Of a stretch of 41,055 nt of DNA, positions 22,979-31,322 are shown one piece after another. Source of the stretch: Streptomyces spongiae (GTDB taxonomy: Bacteria > Actinomycetota > Actinomycetes > Streptomycetales > Streptomycetaceae). The first letter of the stretch is position 1; every line of letters begins with the position of its first letter. The stretch lies in the NCBI RefSeq assembly GCF_009377185.1, contig NZ_VJZC01000028.1, positions 1 to 41,055 on the forward strand. Direction: 5' to 3'. The position numbers and the translations under genes were made by a program. The notes beneath the pieces are model-generated. The model was not told where the DNA came from and ran no database searches. It saw only the letters and a list, made by a program, of their open reading frames with translations.

Positions 22979-25018
22979 CTACGGCTCGGTCAGTACGGCT
23001 ACTCCGGCTCCCGGCAGGGTGATGCGGTCGGCGGGAGCCGTCTCTCGGGTCAGGGCGTCGGTCAGCGGCTGAGGGAGCCTGACTTCGACCTCTTCCCGGC
23101 CGTGGTTCAGCAGGAAGACGAACCGTCCGCCGTCTCCCTCGCGCACGGTCGCCTGGACGTGCTGGGGCAGGCCGGGAAGCACGGGGCCTGCGGACGCCGT
23201 ACGGCACACGTCGTCGGTCAGGGCCCGCATCGCCTCCGGTGCGAGGCGTGTCGCGACGTACCACGCGGTTCCGTCGCCGAAGGAGTGCCGCGTGACGGCG
23301 GGCTGCCCCGCAAGGTGCCCGGAGCCGAACTCGGCCACTGCCTGGGCGCCTTCGGGTACCACGGTCTCCGACCATAGGTCGGCGCGGCTGACCGTGCCGT
23401 CGACGTGCCGGACGTCGACGGTCTCGTTCTCCGCCAGCGGCCAGAACTCCTCGACGCGCAGGCCCAGTACCTCGCTCAGCGGCGCGGGATAGCCGCCCAG
23501 GTGCACCCGGTCGCAGTTGTCGACGATGCCGGAGAAGAACGACACCAGCAGATGGCCGCCACCGCGCACGAACTCGGTGAGACGTTCGGAGTCCCGTTCC
23601 TTCAGCAGGTACAGGTTGGGTGCGACGACCAGGCGGTAGCCGGACAGGTCCCGGTCGGGGGGTACGACGTCGCAGGCGATGCCGGCTTCGAACAGGGGCC
23701 GGTAGTGGGCGAGCGCGATGTCCATCTGGTTCAGCGCGGTGGACGGATGTGAGTCCAGCTCCAGGGCCCACCAGCTGTTCCAGTCCAGTACGAGGGCGAC
23801 GTCGGCGGTGGACCGTGTGCCGGCGATCCGAGGCACGGAGGCGAGTTCGCGGCCCAGCTCGCTCACCTCACGGAAGGTGCGCGTGTCGGTGCCGCCGTGC
23901 GGGAGCATTGCCGAGTGGTACTTCTCGGCGCCTCCACGGGACTGGCGCCACTGGAAGTACAGCACCGCGTCCGCGCCCTGGGCGACCGCCTGCCAGCTCC
24001 ACAGGCGCATGCGGCCGGGCGGCTTGGGCCCGTTGCGGTCACGCCAGTTGACCGCGCTGGGCGCCTGCTCCATCAGCATCCACGGCTGACCGGCACGGGC
24101 GGAACGCGCGACATCGAAGATGAAGCCCGCCGCGACGTGGGTGTCCTCGTCGTGCGGGTCCTGGTAGACGTCGACCGAGACGACGTCCTCCTGGGCGGCC
24201 CAGCGGAAGGCGTCGACGGGCTTGTGCACACCGATGAAGTTGGTGGTGACGGGAACGTCCGGTGTGCTCCGGCGCAGGACCTCATTTTCCGCCAGGTAGC
24301 ACTGGAGCAGCGCGTCGTCGGAGAACCGGGCGAAGTCCAGCTGCTGCGCGGGGTTGGGGAAGGTCGGTGCGAGCCGTGGCGGCAGCACCTCGTCGAAACT
24401 GTCGTACCCCTGGGACCAGAATGCCGTTGACCATGCGTCGTTGAGCGCCTCGATGCCGCCGTACCGCTCGGACAGCCAGCGCCGGAAGTCAGCCGCCGAC
24501 TCGTCGCACCAGCACATCGGGGTGTGGCAGCCGTACTCGTTGCCGATGTGCCACATCTCCAGGGCGGGGTGGTCGGCGTACCGGGTGGCCAGTCGCTCGA
24601 CCAGGCGGGCGGCGTGCTCGCGGTACACGGCGCTGGAGGGGCAGTAGTGCTGGCGTCCGCCGAGCCACATGCGCCGGCCGTCGGCGGTCTCGGGGAGGAT
24701 CTCGGGGTGCAGCCGGGACAGCCAGGGTGGCGGGGATGCCGTCATGGTGGCCAGGCACACCGCCACACCCGCCCCGGCGAGGTTGTCCATCACCCTGTCG
24801 AACCAGGTGAAGTCGTACTCCCCGGGCCTTGGCTCCACCTTGGCCCAGGAGAAGATCCCGGCCGTGACCATGGAGACGCCCGCCTCCTTCATCAGCGCGA
24901 CGTCCTCGGCCCACACCTCCTCGGGCCACTGCTCCGGGTTGTAGTCGCCGCCGAAGGCGATCCCGGGCGGGCGCAGGTGCCGCCGGGTGTCGATCGGTAT
25001 CGAGGGTGCTGGTTGCAT
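22979..25018 (-). CDS. Beta-galactosidase, glycoside hydrolase family 42
   Basis: 679-residue cytosolic beta-galactosidase (no signal peptide). It begins with GIAFGGDYNPEQWPEEVW, the hallmark of GH42. The catalytic acid/base is E161 in MWHIGNEYG and the nucleophile E317 in PWMLMEQAPS. A C-terminal flavodoxin-like trimerisation domain (about 400-600) and a small beta domain complete the usual architecture, and the length is normal. A Cys-rich stretch near residue 164-171 (CHTPMCWC) resembles the zinc cluster of GH42. It is the first gene of an operon with the importer. No Shine-Dalgarno is visible: a -35 TTGACG and a weak -10 AAAACT end 7 nt before the ATG, so a leaderless mRNA is predicted. 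Confidence 0.95.
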   Translation of the reverse strand: MQPAPSIPIDTRRHLRPPGIAFGGDYNPEQWPEEVWAEDVALMKEAGVSMVTAGIFSWAKVEPRPGEYDFTWFDRVMDNLAGAGVAVCLATMTASPPPWLSRLHPEILPETADGRRMWLGGRQHYCPSSAVYREHAARLVERLATRYADHPALEMWHIGNEYGCHTPMCWCDESAADFRRWLSERYGGIEALNDAWSTAFWSQGYDSFDEVLPPRLAPTFPNPAQQLDFARFSDDALLQCYLAENEVLRRSTPDVPVTTNFIGVHKPVDAFRWAAQEDVVSVDVYQDPHDEDTHVAAGFIFDVARSARAGQPWMLMEQAPSAVNWRDRNGPKPPGRMRLWSWQAVAQGADAVLYFQWRQSRGGAEKYHSAMLPHGGTDTRTFREVSELGRELASVPRIAGTRSTADVALVLDWNSWWALELDSHPSTALNQMDIALAHYRPLFEAGIACDVVPPDRDLSGYRLVVAPNLYLLKERDSERLTEFVRGGGHLLVSFFSGIVDNCDRVHLGGYPAPLSEVLGLRVEEFWPLAENETVDVRHVDGTVSRADLWSETVVPEGAQAVAEFGSGHLAGQPAVTRHSFGDGTAWYVATRLAPEAMRALTDDVCRTASAGPVLPGLPQHVQATVREGDGGRFVFLLNHGREEVEVRLPQPLTDALTRETAPADRITLPGAGVAVLTEP

Positions 25019-25025
25019 GCGGGTC

Positions 25026-25077
25026 AGTTTTGGAGCGTCATCGCCATGCCGTCAAGATATATTCATAATTAATTGAA
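25026..25077 (-). promoter_or_regulatory. AT-rich operator and promoter between GH42 and galactonate operons
   Basis: Read on the reverse strand, TTATGAATATATCTTGACG (25068 to 25050) matches 16 of 19 bases of the site at 17531-17549, including the TTGACG -35. An 18-nt spacer leads to AAAACT (25031-25026). The wider element has TTCA and TGAA half sites (25062-25065, 25074-25077). It lies between the GH42 operon and the divergent SDR-GntR-dgoD operon and could control both. Low GC content makes it stand out from its surroundings. Confidence 0.7.
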
Positions 25078-25125
25078 ACAGCTATGGTGGGTGCAGGAGC
25101 AGACATCAGAGGGGAGACGCACGCG

Positions 25126-25887
25126 ATGACGGAGTGCCGCAGGATGGCGGGGCGGGTGGCGGTGATCACCGGCGCCGCCCACGGAATCGGCGCCGCCACG
25201 GCCCGAAGGCTCGCGGACGAGGGCGCGGCCGTCGTCGTCACGGACGTGGACGACGCGGCGGGCAAGGCGCTCGCGGCAGGCATCGTGGACAGCGGAGGAC
25301 GGGCGGAGTACGTACGCTGCGACGTGACCTCCGCCGCCGACTGGGAGAACCTCGCCCGCCACATCGATGAGCACCACGGGCGGCTGGACGTGCTGCACAG
25401 CAACGCCTTCGCCCAGCTCAACAAACCCGCCCACGAACTGAGCGAGGCCGAGTGGGACGGTCAGATGGCCGTGCTGCTCAAGCCGGCCTGGCGGGCGATG
25501 AAGACCTTCGCGGCCATGCTGCGCGAGGCGCGGGGCTCGGTCGTCCTCACCTCCTCGGTGCACGCGGTCATCGGTCTGCCGGGCCATGCCGCGTACGCCG
25601 CCGCGAAGGGCGCGCTGTGCTCGCTGGGTCGGCAGCTGGCCGTCGAGTACGGTCCTGACATCCGGGTCAACACGGTGCTGCCCGGACCCATCCTCACCGC
25701 CGCCTGGGAGGGCATATCGGAGTCCGAGCGGGCGCGCAGCGTGGCGGCCACGGCCGCGAAGCGCTTCGGGCAGCCGGAGGAGGTGGCCGCCGCAGTGGTC
25801 TTCCTGGCATCGGGGGACGCCTCCTACGTGACCGGAGCCGGCCTGGTGGTCGATGGAGGATGGAGCGTCATGAAGGAGTCCTCGTGA
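25126..25887 (+). CDS. Short-chain dehydrogenase, probable D-galactose 1-dehydrogenase
   Basis: 253-residue classical SDR. Cofactor motif TGAAHGIG (residues 15-22), acidic D40 at the end of strand 2 (VVVTDVDD) favouring NAD+, N93 in HSNAFA in place of NNAG, catalytic S143/S144 (LTSSVHAV), Y157 and K161 (YAAAK). ATG 25126 is preferred: GGGGAG lies 9 nt upstream, whereas an in-frame ATG at 25084 abuts the operator. It opens the operon with GntR, galactonate dehydratase, aldolase, kinase and lactonase, so oxidation of galactose to galactonolactone is the economical assignment. It could instead act on another sugar or sugar acid. Confidence 0.85.
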   Translation: MTECRRMAGRVAVITGAAHGIGAATARRLADEGAAVVVTDVDDAAGKALAAGIVDSGGRAEYVRCDVTSAADWENLARHIDEHHGRLDVLHSNAFAQLNKPAHELSEAEWDGQMAVLLKPAWRAMKTFAAMLREARGSVVLTSSVHAVIGLPGHAAYAAAKGALCSLGRQLAVEYGPDIRVNTVLPGPILTAAWEGISESERARSVAATAAKRFGQPEEVAAAVVFLASGDASYVTGAGLVVDGGWSVMKESS

Positions 25888-25960
25888 GCGCCGCGCACCG
25901 CGCGGTAGGCCGCCGTGCGCGGCCTCCGCGAACAGGACCGATACGGAAACGGAGAACGTG

Positions 25961-26704
25961 GTGAGCCATCCCGGCAGGGGGCTGCACGGCCAAGCGGTGG
26001 AAGAACTGGGCCGGCGCATCATACGCGGCGACTACCCCCCGGGCTCCGTGGTGGACCCGGCCAAGTTCGAAACCGAACTGGGCGTCAGCAAGACCGTCGT
26101 GCGCGAGGCGCTGCGCGTACTGGCCGCCAAGGGCCTGCTCGAATCACGGCAGAAACGCGGCACGACCATCCGGCCCCGCGCCGACTGGAACCTGCTCGAC
26201 AGCGACCTGCTGCGCTGGCAGGGCAGCAGTGCTCCCACCGAGGGCTTCCTGGAAGATCTCGCCGAGGTCCGCGCGATCGTCGAGCCCGCCGGGGCCCGGC
26301 TTGCCGCGACCCGCCGTACCCCGTCCGATCTGGACGCGCTGCGGCAGGCGTTGGACGCGATGGCTGCGGCGGGAACGGACGCGGAAGCGATGGTCGAGGC
26401 GGACCTGGCCTTCCACCGCGCCCTGCTGGACGCCGCGCACAACGAACTCCTCAGCCGGATGGAGGTCGTCATCGAGGCCGGCCTGCGCGTGCGCGACCGG
26501 ATCGTGCACGGCGCCCGGCACTTCGCCGACTCCATCCCCGTGCACCAGACACTGCTCGCCGCCATCGAAGCCGGCGACCCCGACGCCGCCGTGGCCGCCG
26601 TCGAGTCACTCCTCGCCCAAGCCTCCGACGACCTGGAGGCCGTCCGGGCACGGGAGGAACACGATGACGTCGCGACCGACCCGCTGCCGAAGGAAGCCCC
26701 TTGA
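25961..26704 (+). CDS. GntR-family (FadR subfamily) regulator, DgoR-like
   Basis: 247-residue regulator. The N-terminal winged helix reads LGRRIIRGDYPPGSVV then ELGVSKTVVREALRVLAAKG, the GntR signature with the REAL motif. The C-terminal all-helical FCD domain carries candidate metal/effector His and Asp residues (ADLAFHRALLDAAHN). GTG 25961 is chosen since GGAG lies about 6 nt before it; the preceding GTG at 25958 is equally in frame. It sits inside the galactonate operon, and the TTG start of the dehydratase overlaps its stop. By analogy with DgoR of enterobacteria it may sense galactonate; its binding sites could be the AT-rich elements at 17522 and 25050. Confidence 0.9.
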   Translation: MSHPGRGLHGQAVEELGRRIIRGDYPPGSVVDPAKFETELGVSKTVVREALRVLAAKGLLESRQKRGTTIRPRADWNLLDSDLLRWQGSSAPTEGFLEDLAEVRAIVEPAGARLAATRRTPSDLDALRQALDAMAAAGTDAEAMVEADLAFHRALLDAAHNELLSRMEVVIEAGLRVRDRIVHGARHFADSIPVHQTLLAAIEAGDPDAAVAAVESLLAQASDDLEAVRAREEHDDVATDPLPKEAP

Positions 26705-27846
26705 AGATAACCGGACTTGAGACGTTCCTGGTGGCTCCGCGCTGGCTCTTCCTGCGCATCGCCACCGACGAGGGCGTCACCGGCTGGGGCGAGCCTCTGA
26801 TCGAGGGCCGCGCCGAGACCGTACGCGCCGCAGTTCACGAGCTCGCGGACTACCTCGTCGGGCAGGACCCGCTGCGCATCGAGGACCACTGGCAGGTGCT
26901 CACCAAGGGCGGCTTCTATCGTGGCGGCCCCATCCTCTCCAGCGCCGTCGCGGGCATCGACCAGGCCCTGTGGGACATCGCCGGCAAGACCTACGGCGTC
27001 CCGGTGCACCGCCTCCTCGGCGGCCCGGTACGCGACCGCGTCCGGATGTACGCCTGGATCGGAGGGGACCGCCCCAGCGAGGTCGCGGAGTTGGCCGAGG
27101 AACAGATGAAGGCGGGCTTCACCGCCGTGAAGATGAACGCCTCGGCCGAGCTCGCCCCGATCGACACCCCGGCCCGCACCGCCGAGGTCGTCGCACGGGT
27201 CGCGGCCGTCCGCGAAGTGCTGGGCGACGAGAGGGACATCGCCGTCGACTTCCACGGCCGGGCCTCCACCGCCATGTCACGCCGTCTGCTGCCCCAACTG
27301 GAGCCGCTGCACCCGCTGTTCGTCGAGGAACCCGTCTCGCCGGAACACTCGGGCCACCTGCGCAGCCTGGTGGAGTCCACGAGCGTCCCGCTCGCGACCG
27401 GCGAACGCCTCTACTCCCGCTGGGACTTCCGCGAGGTCATGACCAGCGGCATCGCCGTCGCCCAGCCCGACCTCTCGCACGCCGGCGGCATCTCCGAGGT
27501 CCGCCGCATCGCGGCCATGGCCGAGACGTACGACGTCACCATGGCCCCGCACTGTCCCCTCGGCCCGATCGCCCTTGCCGCGAGCCTCCAGATCGCCTTC
27601 TCCGTACCGAACTTCCTCATCCAGGAACAGAGCATGGGCATCCACTACAACCAGCGGGCCGACCTGCTGGAGTACGTGATGGACCCCGAACCCTTCCGGT
27701 TCCAGGACGGATACGCCGTCGCGAGCTCCCGTGCCGGGCTCGGCGTCGAGATCGACGAGAAGGCGGTACGCCGCGCAGCCGAGACCGGACACCGCTGGCG
27801 CAACCCCGTATGGCGGGGCGCCGACGGGGCGTTCACCGAATGGTGA
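26701..27846 (+). CDS. dgoD: D-galactonate dehydratase
   Basis: 381-residue enolase-superfamily enzyme that dehydrates D-galactonate to 2-dehydro-3-deoxy-D-galactonate. The sequence is close to the E. coli DgoD that I recall, from the N-terminal RWLFLRIATDEGVTGWGEP to QEQSMGIHYN and the C-terminal WRNPVWR. Metal ligands D183, E209 and E235, together with H185 and H284 (APHCPLGP), sit where the family needs them. The start is a rare TTG at 26701, overlapping the GntR stop as TTGA, with AGGAA just upstream; it gives the expected KITGLETF N-terminus. Translation is thus coupled to the regulator gene. Confidence 0.95.
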   Translation: MKITGLETFLVAPRWLFLRIATDEGVTGWGEPLIEGRAETVRAAVHELADYLVGQDPLRIEDHWQVLTKGGFYRGGPILSSAVAGIDQALWDIAGKTYGVPVHRLLGGPVRDRVRMYAWIGGDRPSEVAELAEEQMKAGFTAVKMNASAELAPIDTPARTAEVVARVAAVREVLGDERDIAVDFHGRASTAMSRRLLPQLEPLHPLFVEEPVSPEHSGHLRSLVESTSVPLATGERLYSRWDFREVMTSGIAVAQPDLSHAGGISEVRRIAAMAETYDVTMAPHCPLGPIALAASLQIAFSVPNFLIQEQSMGIHYNQRADLLEYVMDPEPFRFQDGYAVASSRAGLGVEIDEKAVRRAAETGHRWRNPVWRGADGAFTEW

Positions 27847-27887
27847 CCGCTGCCCGCGAACCGAACGTCCAAGGAGAGCCCGCCCCC

Positions 27888-28508
27888 ATGAACCTCGTGG
27901 AATCGCTCCGCACCCACCGCCTACTCGCGATCGTCCGTGGCAAGGATGCCGCCGCGGCCCTGCGCACCGTGATCACCCTCGCCGAGGAGGGCATCACGGC
28001 CGTCGAGGTCTCGCTGACCACCGCCGACGCCCTGACCGTGATCCGGCAGGCGCGCGCCGAACTCGGCCCCGACGCGCTGGTCGGCGCCGGCACCGTCCGC
28101 TCGGCCCCGGACGCCACCCGCGCCGTGGACGCCGGCGCGTCCTACCTCGTCACCCCGGCCCTGGTAGACGGCCTGGAGCCGTACGGCATACCCGTGCTGA
28201 TGGGCGCCGTGACACCGAGCGAGATCGAACTCGCCCTCGCGCGGGGTGCCGCCGCGATCAAGCTCTTCCCCGGATCGCTTGGCGGACCCGGCTATCTGCG
28301 TGCCCTGCGCGACCCCTTCCCCGAGGTGCCGTTCGTGCCCGTCGGCGGCGTGGACGCACAGGCCGCCCGCGACTACCTGGATCTGGGCGCCCTCGCCGTG
28401 GGCGTCGGCTCCCCCCTCGTCGGGGACGCGGCCGACGGCGGCGACCTGGACCGACTCCGCGCCCGCGCGGCCGTGTTCCGCAAGGTGGCCACAGGGGGGA
28501 CGCCGTGA
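27888..28508 (+). CDS. dgoA: 2-dehydro-3-deoxy-6-phosphogalactonate aldolase
   Basis: 206-residue class I KDPG/KDPGal aldolase that splits 2-dehydro-3-deoxy-6-phosphogalactonate to pyruvate and glyceraldehyde 3-phosphate. Visible features are E40 (ITAVEVSLTT, proton transfer), the phosphate-binding GAGTVRSAPD, and the Schiff-base lysine K125 in AAAIKLFPGS, followed by VPVGGVDAQ. AAGGAGAG about 10 nt upstream fixes ATG 27888. The stop overlaps the kinase GTG. Gene order dehydratase-aldolase-kinase in the operon supports the galacto assignment over the gluco one. Confidence 0.93.
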   Translation: MNLVESLRTHRLLAIVRGKDAAAALRTVITLAEEGITAVEVSLTTADALTVIRQARAELGPDALVGAGTVRSAPDATRAVDAGASYLVTPALVDGLEPYGIPVLMGAVTPSEIELALARGAAAIKLFPGSLGGPGYLRALRDPFPEVPFVPVGGVDAQAARDYLDLGALAVGVGSPLVGDAADGGDLDRLRARAAVFRKVATGGTP

Positions 28509-29479
28509 CGACACGGGACCACCAGGCCCCGCCCGAAGTCGTGACCTTCGGTGAGACGATGGCGGCGCTGCGCGCCCACGGAGCGCTGCGGCTCGGCGGC
28601 AGTCTCGGCCTGTCCGTGGCGGGAGCCGAGTCCAACGTCGCCATCGGCCTGGCCCGGCTCGGGCACCGGGTGCGCTGGGCCGGCCGGGTCGGCGCGGACG
28701 AACTCGGCGCGTTGGTACGGCGCACCCTGCGCGCCGAAGGCATCGACACCGGCCACGCGGTCACCGACGACACCGGCCGGCCCACGGGACTGCTGCTGAC
28801 CGAACCCCGCCTGGGCACACTCACGCGCGTCAACTACTACCGTGCCGGTTCCGCAGGCTCGGCCCTCTCACCGGCTGATGTCCTGCCCGCGCTGGCCTCG
28901 GGACCCCGCCTCCTGCATCTGACCGGCATCACACCGGCGCTCAGCGCGTCGGCGGCCGAGACCGCCCTGGCCGCCGTCACGGCCGCCGGCGCCGCCGACA
29001 TCACCGTGTGCCTCGACGTCAACTACCGCTCCCGGCTGTGGACGTCGGACCGCGCCCGCACAGCGCTCCGGCCGCTGCTGGCCCACACCGACCTGCTCAT
29101 CGCCTCCGAGGACGAGCTGCCGCTGATGCTGGAACGGCCCGCAGCGGGCGAAGCCCAGGCCGTGCACAGCATCCTGGCCGCAGGCGTCAACGAGGTGGTC
29201 ATCAAACGCGGCGCACGTGGTGCGACCGCCTTCACCGCTGACGGCACGACCGACTGCCCGGCGCGAGAGGTCGGCGCGGTCGACCTGGTCGGCGCGGGCG
29301 ACGCCTTCGTGGCCGGGTACCTGTCCGGACGTCTTGACGGCGCGGACATGCCCGCCCGTCTGCACCGAGCCGTCACCACCGCGGCCTTCGCCGTCGCGAC
29401 CCGGGGCGACTGGGAGGGCCTGCCGACGCGGGACGAACTCGGCCTGTTCGACCAGCCCGAGGGCATGACCATTCGCTGA
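28505..29479 (+). CDS. PfkB-family 2-dehydro-3-deoxy sugar acid kinase
   Basis: 324-residue ribokinase-fold kinase. Start GTG 28505 overlaps the aldolase stop (GTGA). N-terminal VVTFGETMAALR and GAESNVAIGLARLG are typical of KDG kinases; the C-terminal PfkB signature DLVGAGDAFVAGYLSG holds the catalytic Asp. It would phosphorylate 2-dehydro-3-deoxygalactonate before the aldolase step. The E. coli DgoK belongs to a different (ASKHA) fold, so this operon uses a non-orthologous kinase for the same step. It may accept both gluconate- and galactonate-derived substrates. Confidence 0.92.
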   Translation: MTTRDHQAPPEVVTFGETMAALRAHGALRLGGSLGLSVAGAESNVAIGLARLGHRVRWAGRVGADELGALVRRTLRAEGIDTGHAVTDDTGRPTGLLLTEPRLGTLTRVNYYRAGSAGSALSPADVLPALASGPRLLHLTGITPALSASAAETALAAVTAAGAADITVCLDVNYRSRLWTSDRARTALRPLLAHTDLLIASEDELPLMLERPAAGEAQAVHSILAAGVNEVVIKRGARGATAFTADGTTDCPAREVGAVDLVGAGDAFVAGYLSGRLDGADMPARLHRAVTTAAFAVATRGDWEGLPTRDELGLFDQPEGMTIR

Positions 29480-29494
29480 TCCGGAGGACTGAAC

Positions 29495-30382
29495 ATGACA
29501 TCCACGGCAGTACCGGCGGCGATCGTCGTCGACGGAGCATACGAACTCGCCGAGGGCGGTCGCTGGATCGACGACCGGTACGTGTACGTCGACATCCTCA
29601 GCGGTCGGCTCTTCGAACTGAGAGACGACACCGAACCGGCGGTTGTGCGCCAACTGGCCGGGCTCGACGTGCCGTTGGGAGCCGTCGCGCCGGTCGGAGA
29701 CCGTCCGGGAGCATGGATCGCTGCCGCGGACACCGGCATCGCACTGCTCACCCCTGACGGCACACCCGAATGGCTGGACCGTCCCGAGGACCGCACCCCG
29801 GTCCCCAGCCGGATGAACGACGGCGTCGCCGACCCCGCCGGCCGCTTCTGGGCGGGCAGTATGGCCTATGACGGCACCCACGGCGCGGGCTCGCTCTACC
29901 GGACGGACCCCGACGGCACGGTCGTACACGTCCTCGACGGCCTGACCATCGCCAACGGACCCGCGTTCACCGTCGACGGCACGGTCATGTACCTCGCCGA
30001 CACGGCCGCCGGCACAGTCTTCCGCTGCCGGGTCGACCTCGTCTCCGGCGACCTCGTCGGCGCCCCGGAGATCTTCACCCGATTCCGCGAGGACGAAGGC
30101 AGCCCCGACGGAATGACCGTGGACGCCGAGGGCTGCCTGTGGGTCGCGATGTGGGGCGCGGGCGTGGTCCGCCGGTACCACCCCGATGGCCGCCTGCTCC
30201 ACACCGTGACCGTCCCCGCCCCTCACCCCACCTCGGTGTGCCTGCATCCCAGCGACAACCGCCTCTACGTCACCACGGCCCGCTACGGGGTGAAGAGTCC
30301 GACCGCCACCTCCGGTGCGGTGCTCAGCGTCTCCGTGCCGGTCAGGGGAACGGCGGCCTCTTCCTGGCGCGGCGGACGCTGA
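29495..30382 (+). CDS. SMP-30/gluconolactonase-family sugar lactonase
   Basis: 295-residue six-bladed propeller lactonase. Typical elements are YELAEGGRWIDDRYVYVDI (metal Glu near the N-terminus), SRMNDGVADPAGRFWAGSM (metal Asn and NDG motif) and DGLTIANGPAFTVDG, then SPDGMTVDAEG (metal Asp). It would hydrolyse galactono-lactone made by the SDR enzyme to galactonate. GGAGG precedes the ATG by 7 nt, 15 nt after the kinase stop. It ends only 7 nt before the convergent ABC permease stop, with no terminator between. Confidence 0.93.
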   Translation: MTSTAVPAAIVVDGAYELAEGGRWIDDRYVYVDILSGRLFELRDDTEPAVVRQLAGLDVPLGAVAPVGDRPGAWIAAADTGIALLTPDGTPEWLDRPEDRTPVPSRMNDGVADPAGRFWAGSMAYDGTHGAGSLYRTDPDGTVVHVLDGLTIANGPAFTVDGTVMYLADTAAGTVFRCRVDLVSGDLVGAPEIFTRFREDEGSPDGMTVDAEGCLWVAMWGAGVVRRYHPDGRLLHTVTVPAPHPTSVCLHPSDNRLYVTTARYGVKSPTATSGAVLSVSVPVRGTAASSWRGGR

Positions 30383-30389
30383 GACACCG

Positions 30390-31322
30390 TCAGCCCTTGA
30401 TCGCTCCAGTGAGCACACCGGTCCTGAAGTGCTTCTGCATGAACGGGTAGACGACGAGCAGGGGGACGAGGGTGAGCACGACCACAGCCATCTGCAACGA
30501 CAGCGGAGCTGTTTCGGCGTGAGCGTTGCCGAAGCCGCTGTTGACGGACCCCGGTAGGCCGTTGCCGCGGTTCACGTAGGTCAACAGCACATATTGCAAA
30601 GGCCACTTCTGGCTTTCCGTCGGCATGTAGAGCATGACGTTGAAGAAGGCGTTCCAGTAGCCGACGGCGTAGAAGAGCGTGATGACCGCGGTGACGGCGC
30701 GGGAGGTCGGCAGGACCACCGACCACAGGGTCCGCCAGTCGCCGGCTCCGTCCATCCGGGCGGCGTCGATGAGTTCCGCCGATGTGCCGGCGTAGAAGGA
30801 GCGCAGCACGAGGATGTTGAAGACCGACACCGCGCTGGGCAGGATCAGGGCCCAGTACCGGCCGTAGCCGCCCAGACCGGTGACCACCAGGAAGGTGGGG
30901 ATCAGGCCGCCGCTGACGAACATGGTGACGACCAGCAGCGTCAGGATCGGCCGGTGTCCGTAGGAGCGGGCGCGGGACAGTCCGTAGGCGCACAGCACGG
31001 AGACCACCATGGAGACGCCTGTCCCCACGAGGGTGATGCTGAGGCTGACCAGCACAGCGGTGCGCACGGTCGGGTCGGCGAGCATCTCCCGGTAGGCGGA
31101 GACGGTGAGTCCGTCGGGCCAGATCACCAGGCCGCCGGCCCGGTTGACGGCGGCCTGGGTGGAGAGGCTGGTGACCACGATGATCCACAGCGGTACCAGC
31201 ACGGCCGCGGCGACCAAGGTGAGAGCGGCGCTCTTGCCCGTGGTCGTGGCGGCCGTCGGTGGCTCTTCCCAGACCGGGCGCTTGTCGCTGCGGCGCTGTC
31301 GCAGCGGAACGGCAGTGCTCAT
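30390..31322 (-). CDS. Sugar ABC transporter permease, LplC/CarB type
   Basis: 310-residue permease of a second class of CUT1 importer. About six membrane helices, EAA-like loop reading DAARMDGAGDWRTLWSVVLP, and the C-terminal KHFRTGVLTGAIKG typical of LplC-type subunits. ATG 31322 overlaps the previous permease stop (ATGA). Last gene of the GH5-LplA-LplB-LplC strand; its stop nearly abuts the convergent lactonase gene. Confidence 0.93.
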   Translation of the reverse strand: MSTAVPLRQRRSDKRPVWEEPPTAATTTGKSAALTLVAAAVLVPLWIIVVTSLSTQAAVNRAGGLVIWPDGLTVSAYREMLADPTVRTAVLVSLSITLVGTGVSMVVSVLCAYGLSRARSYGHRPILTLLVVTMFVSGGLIPTFLVVTGLGGYGRYWALILPSAVSVFNILVLRSFYAGTSAELIDAARMDGAGDWRTLWSVVLPTSRAVTAVITLFYAVGYWNAFFNVMLYMPTESQKWPLQYVLLTYVNRGNGLPGSVNSGFGNAHAETAPLSLQMAVVVLTLVPLLVVYPFMQKHFRTGVLTGAIKG

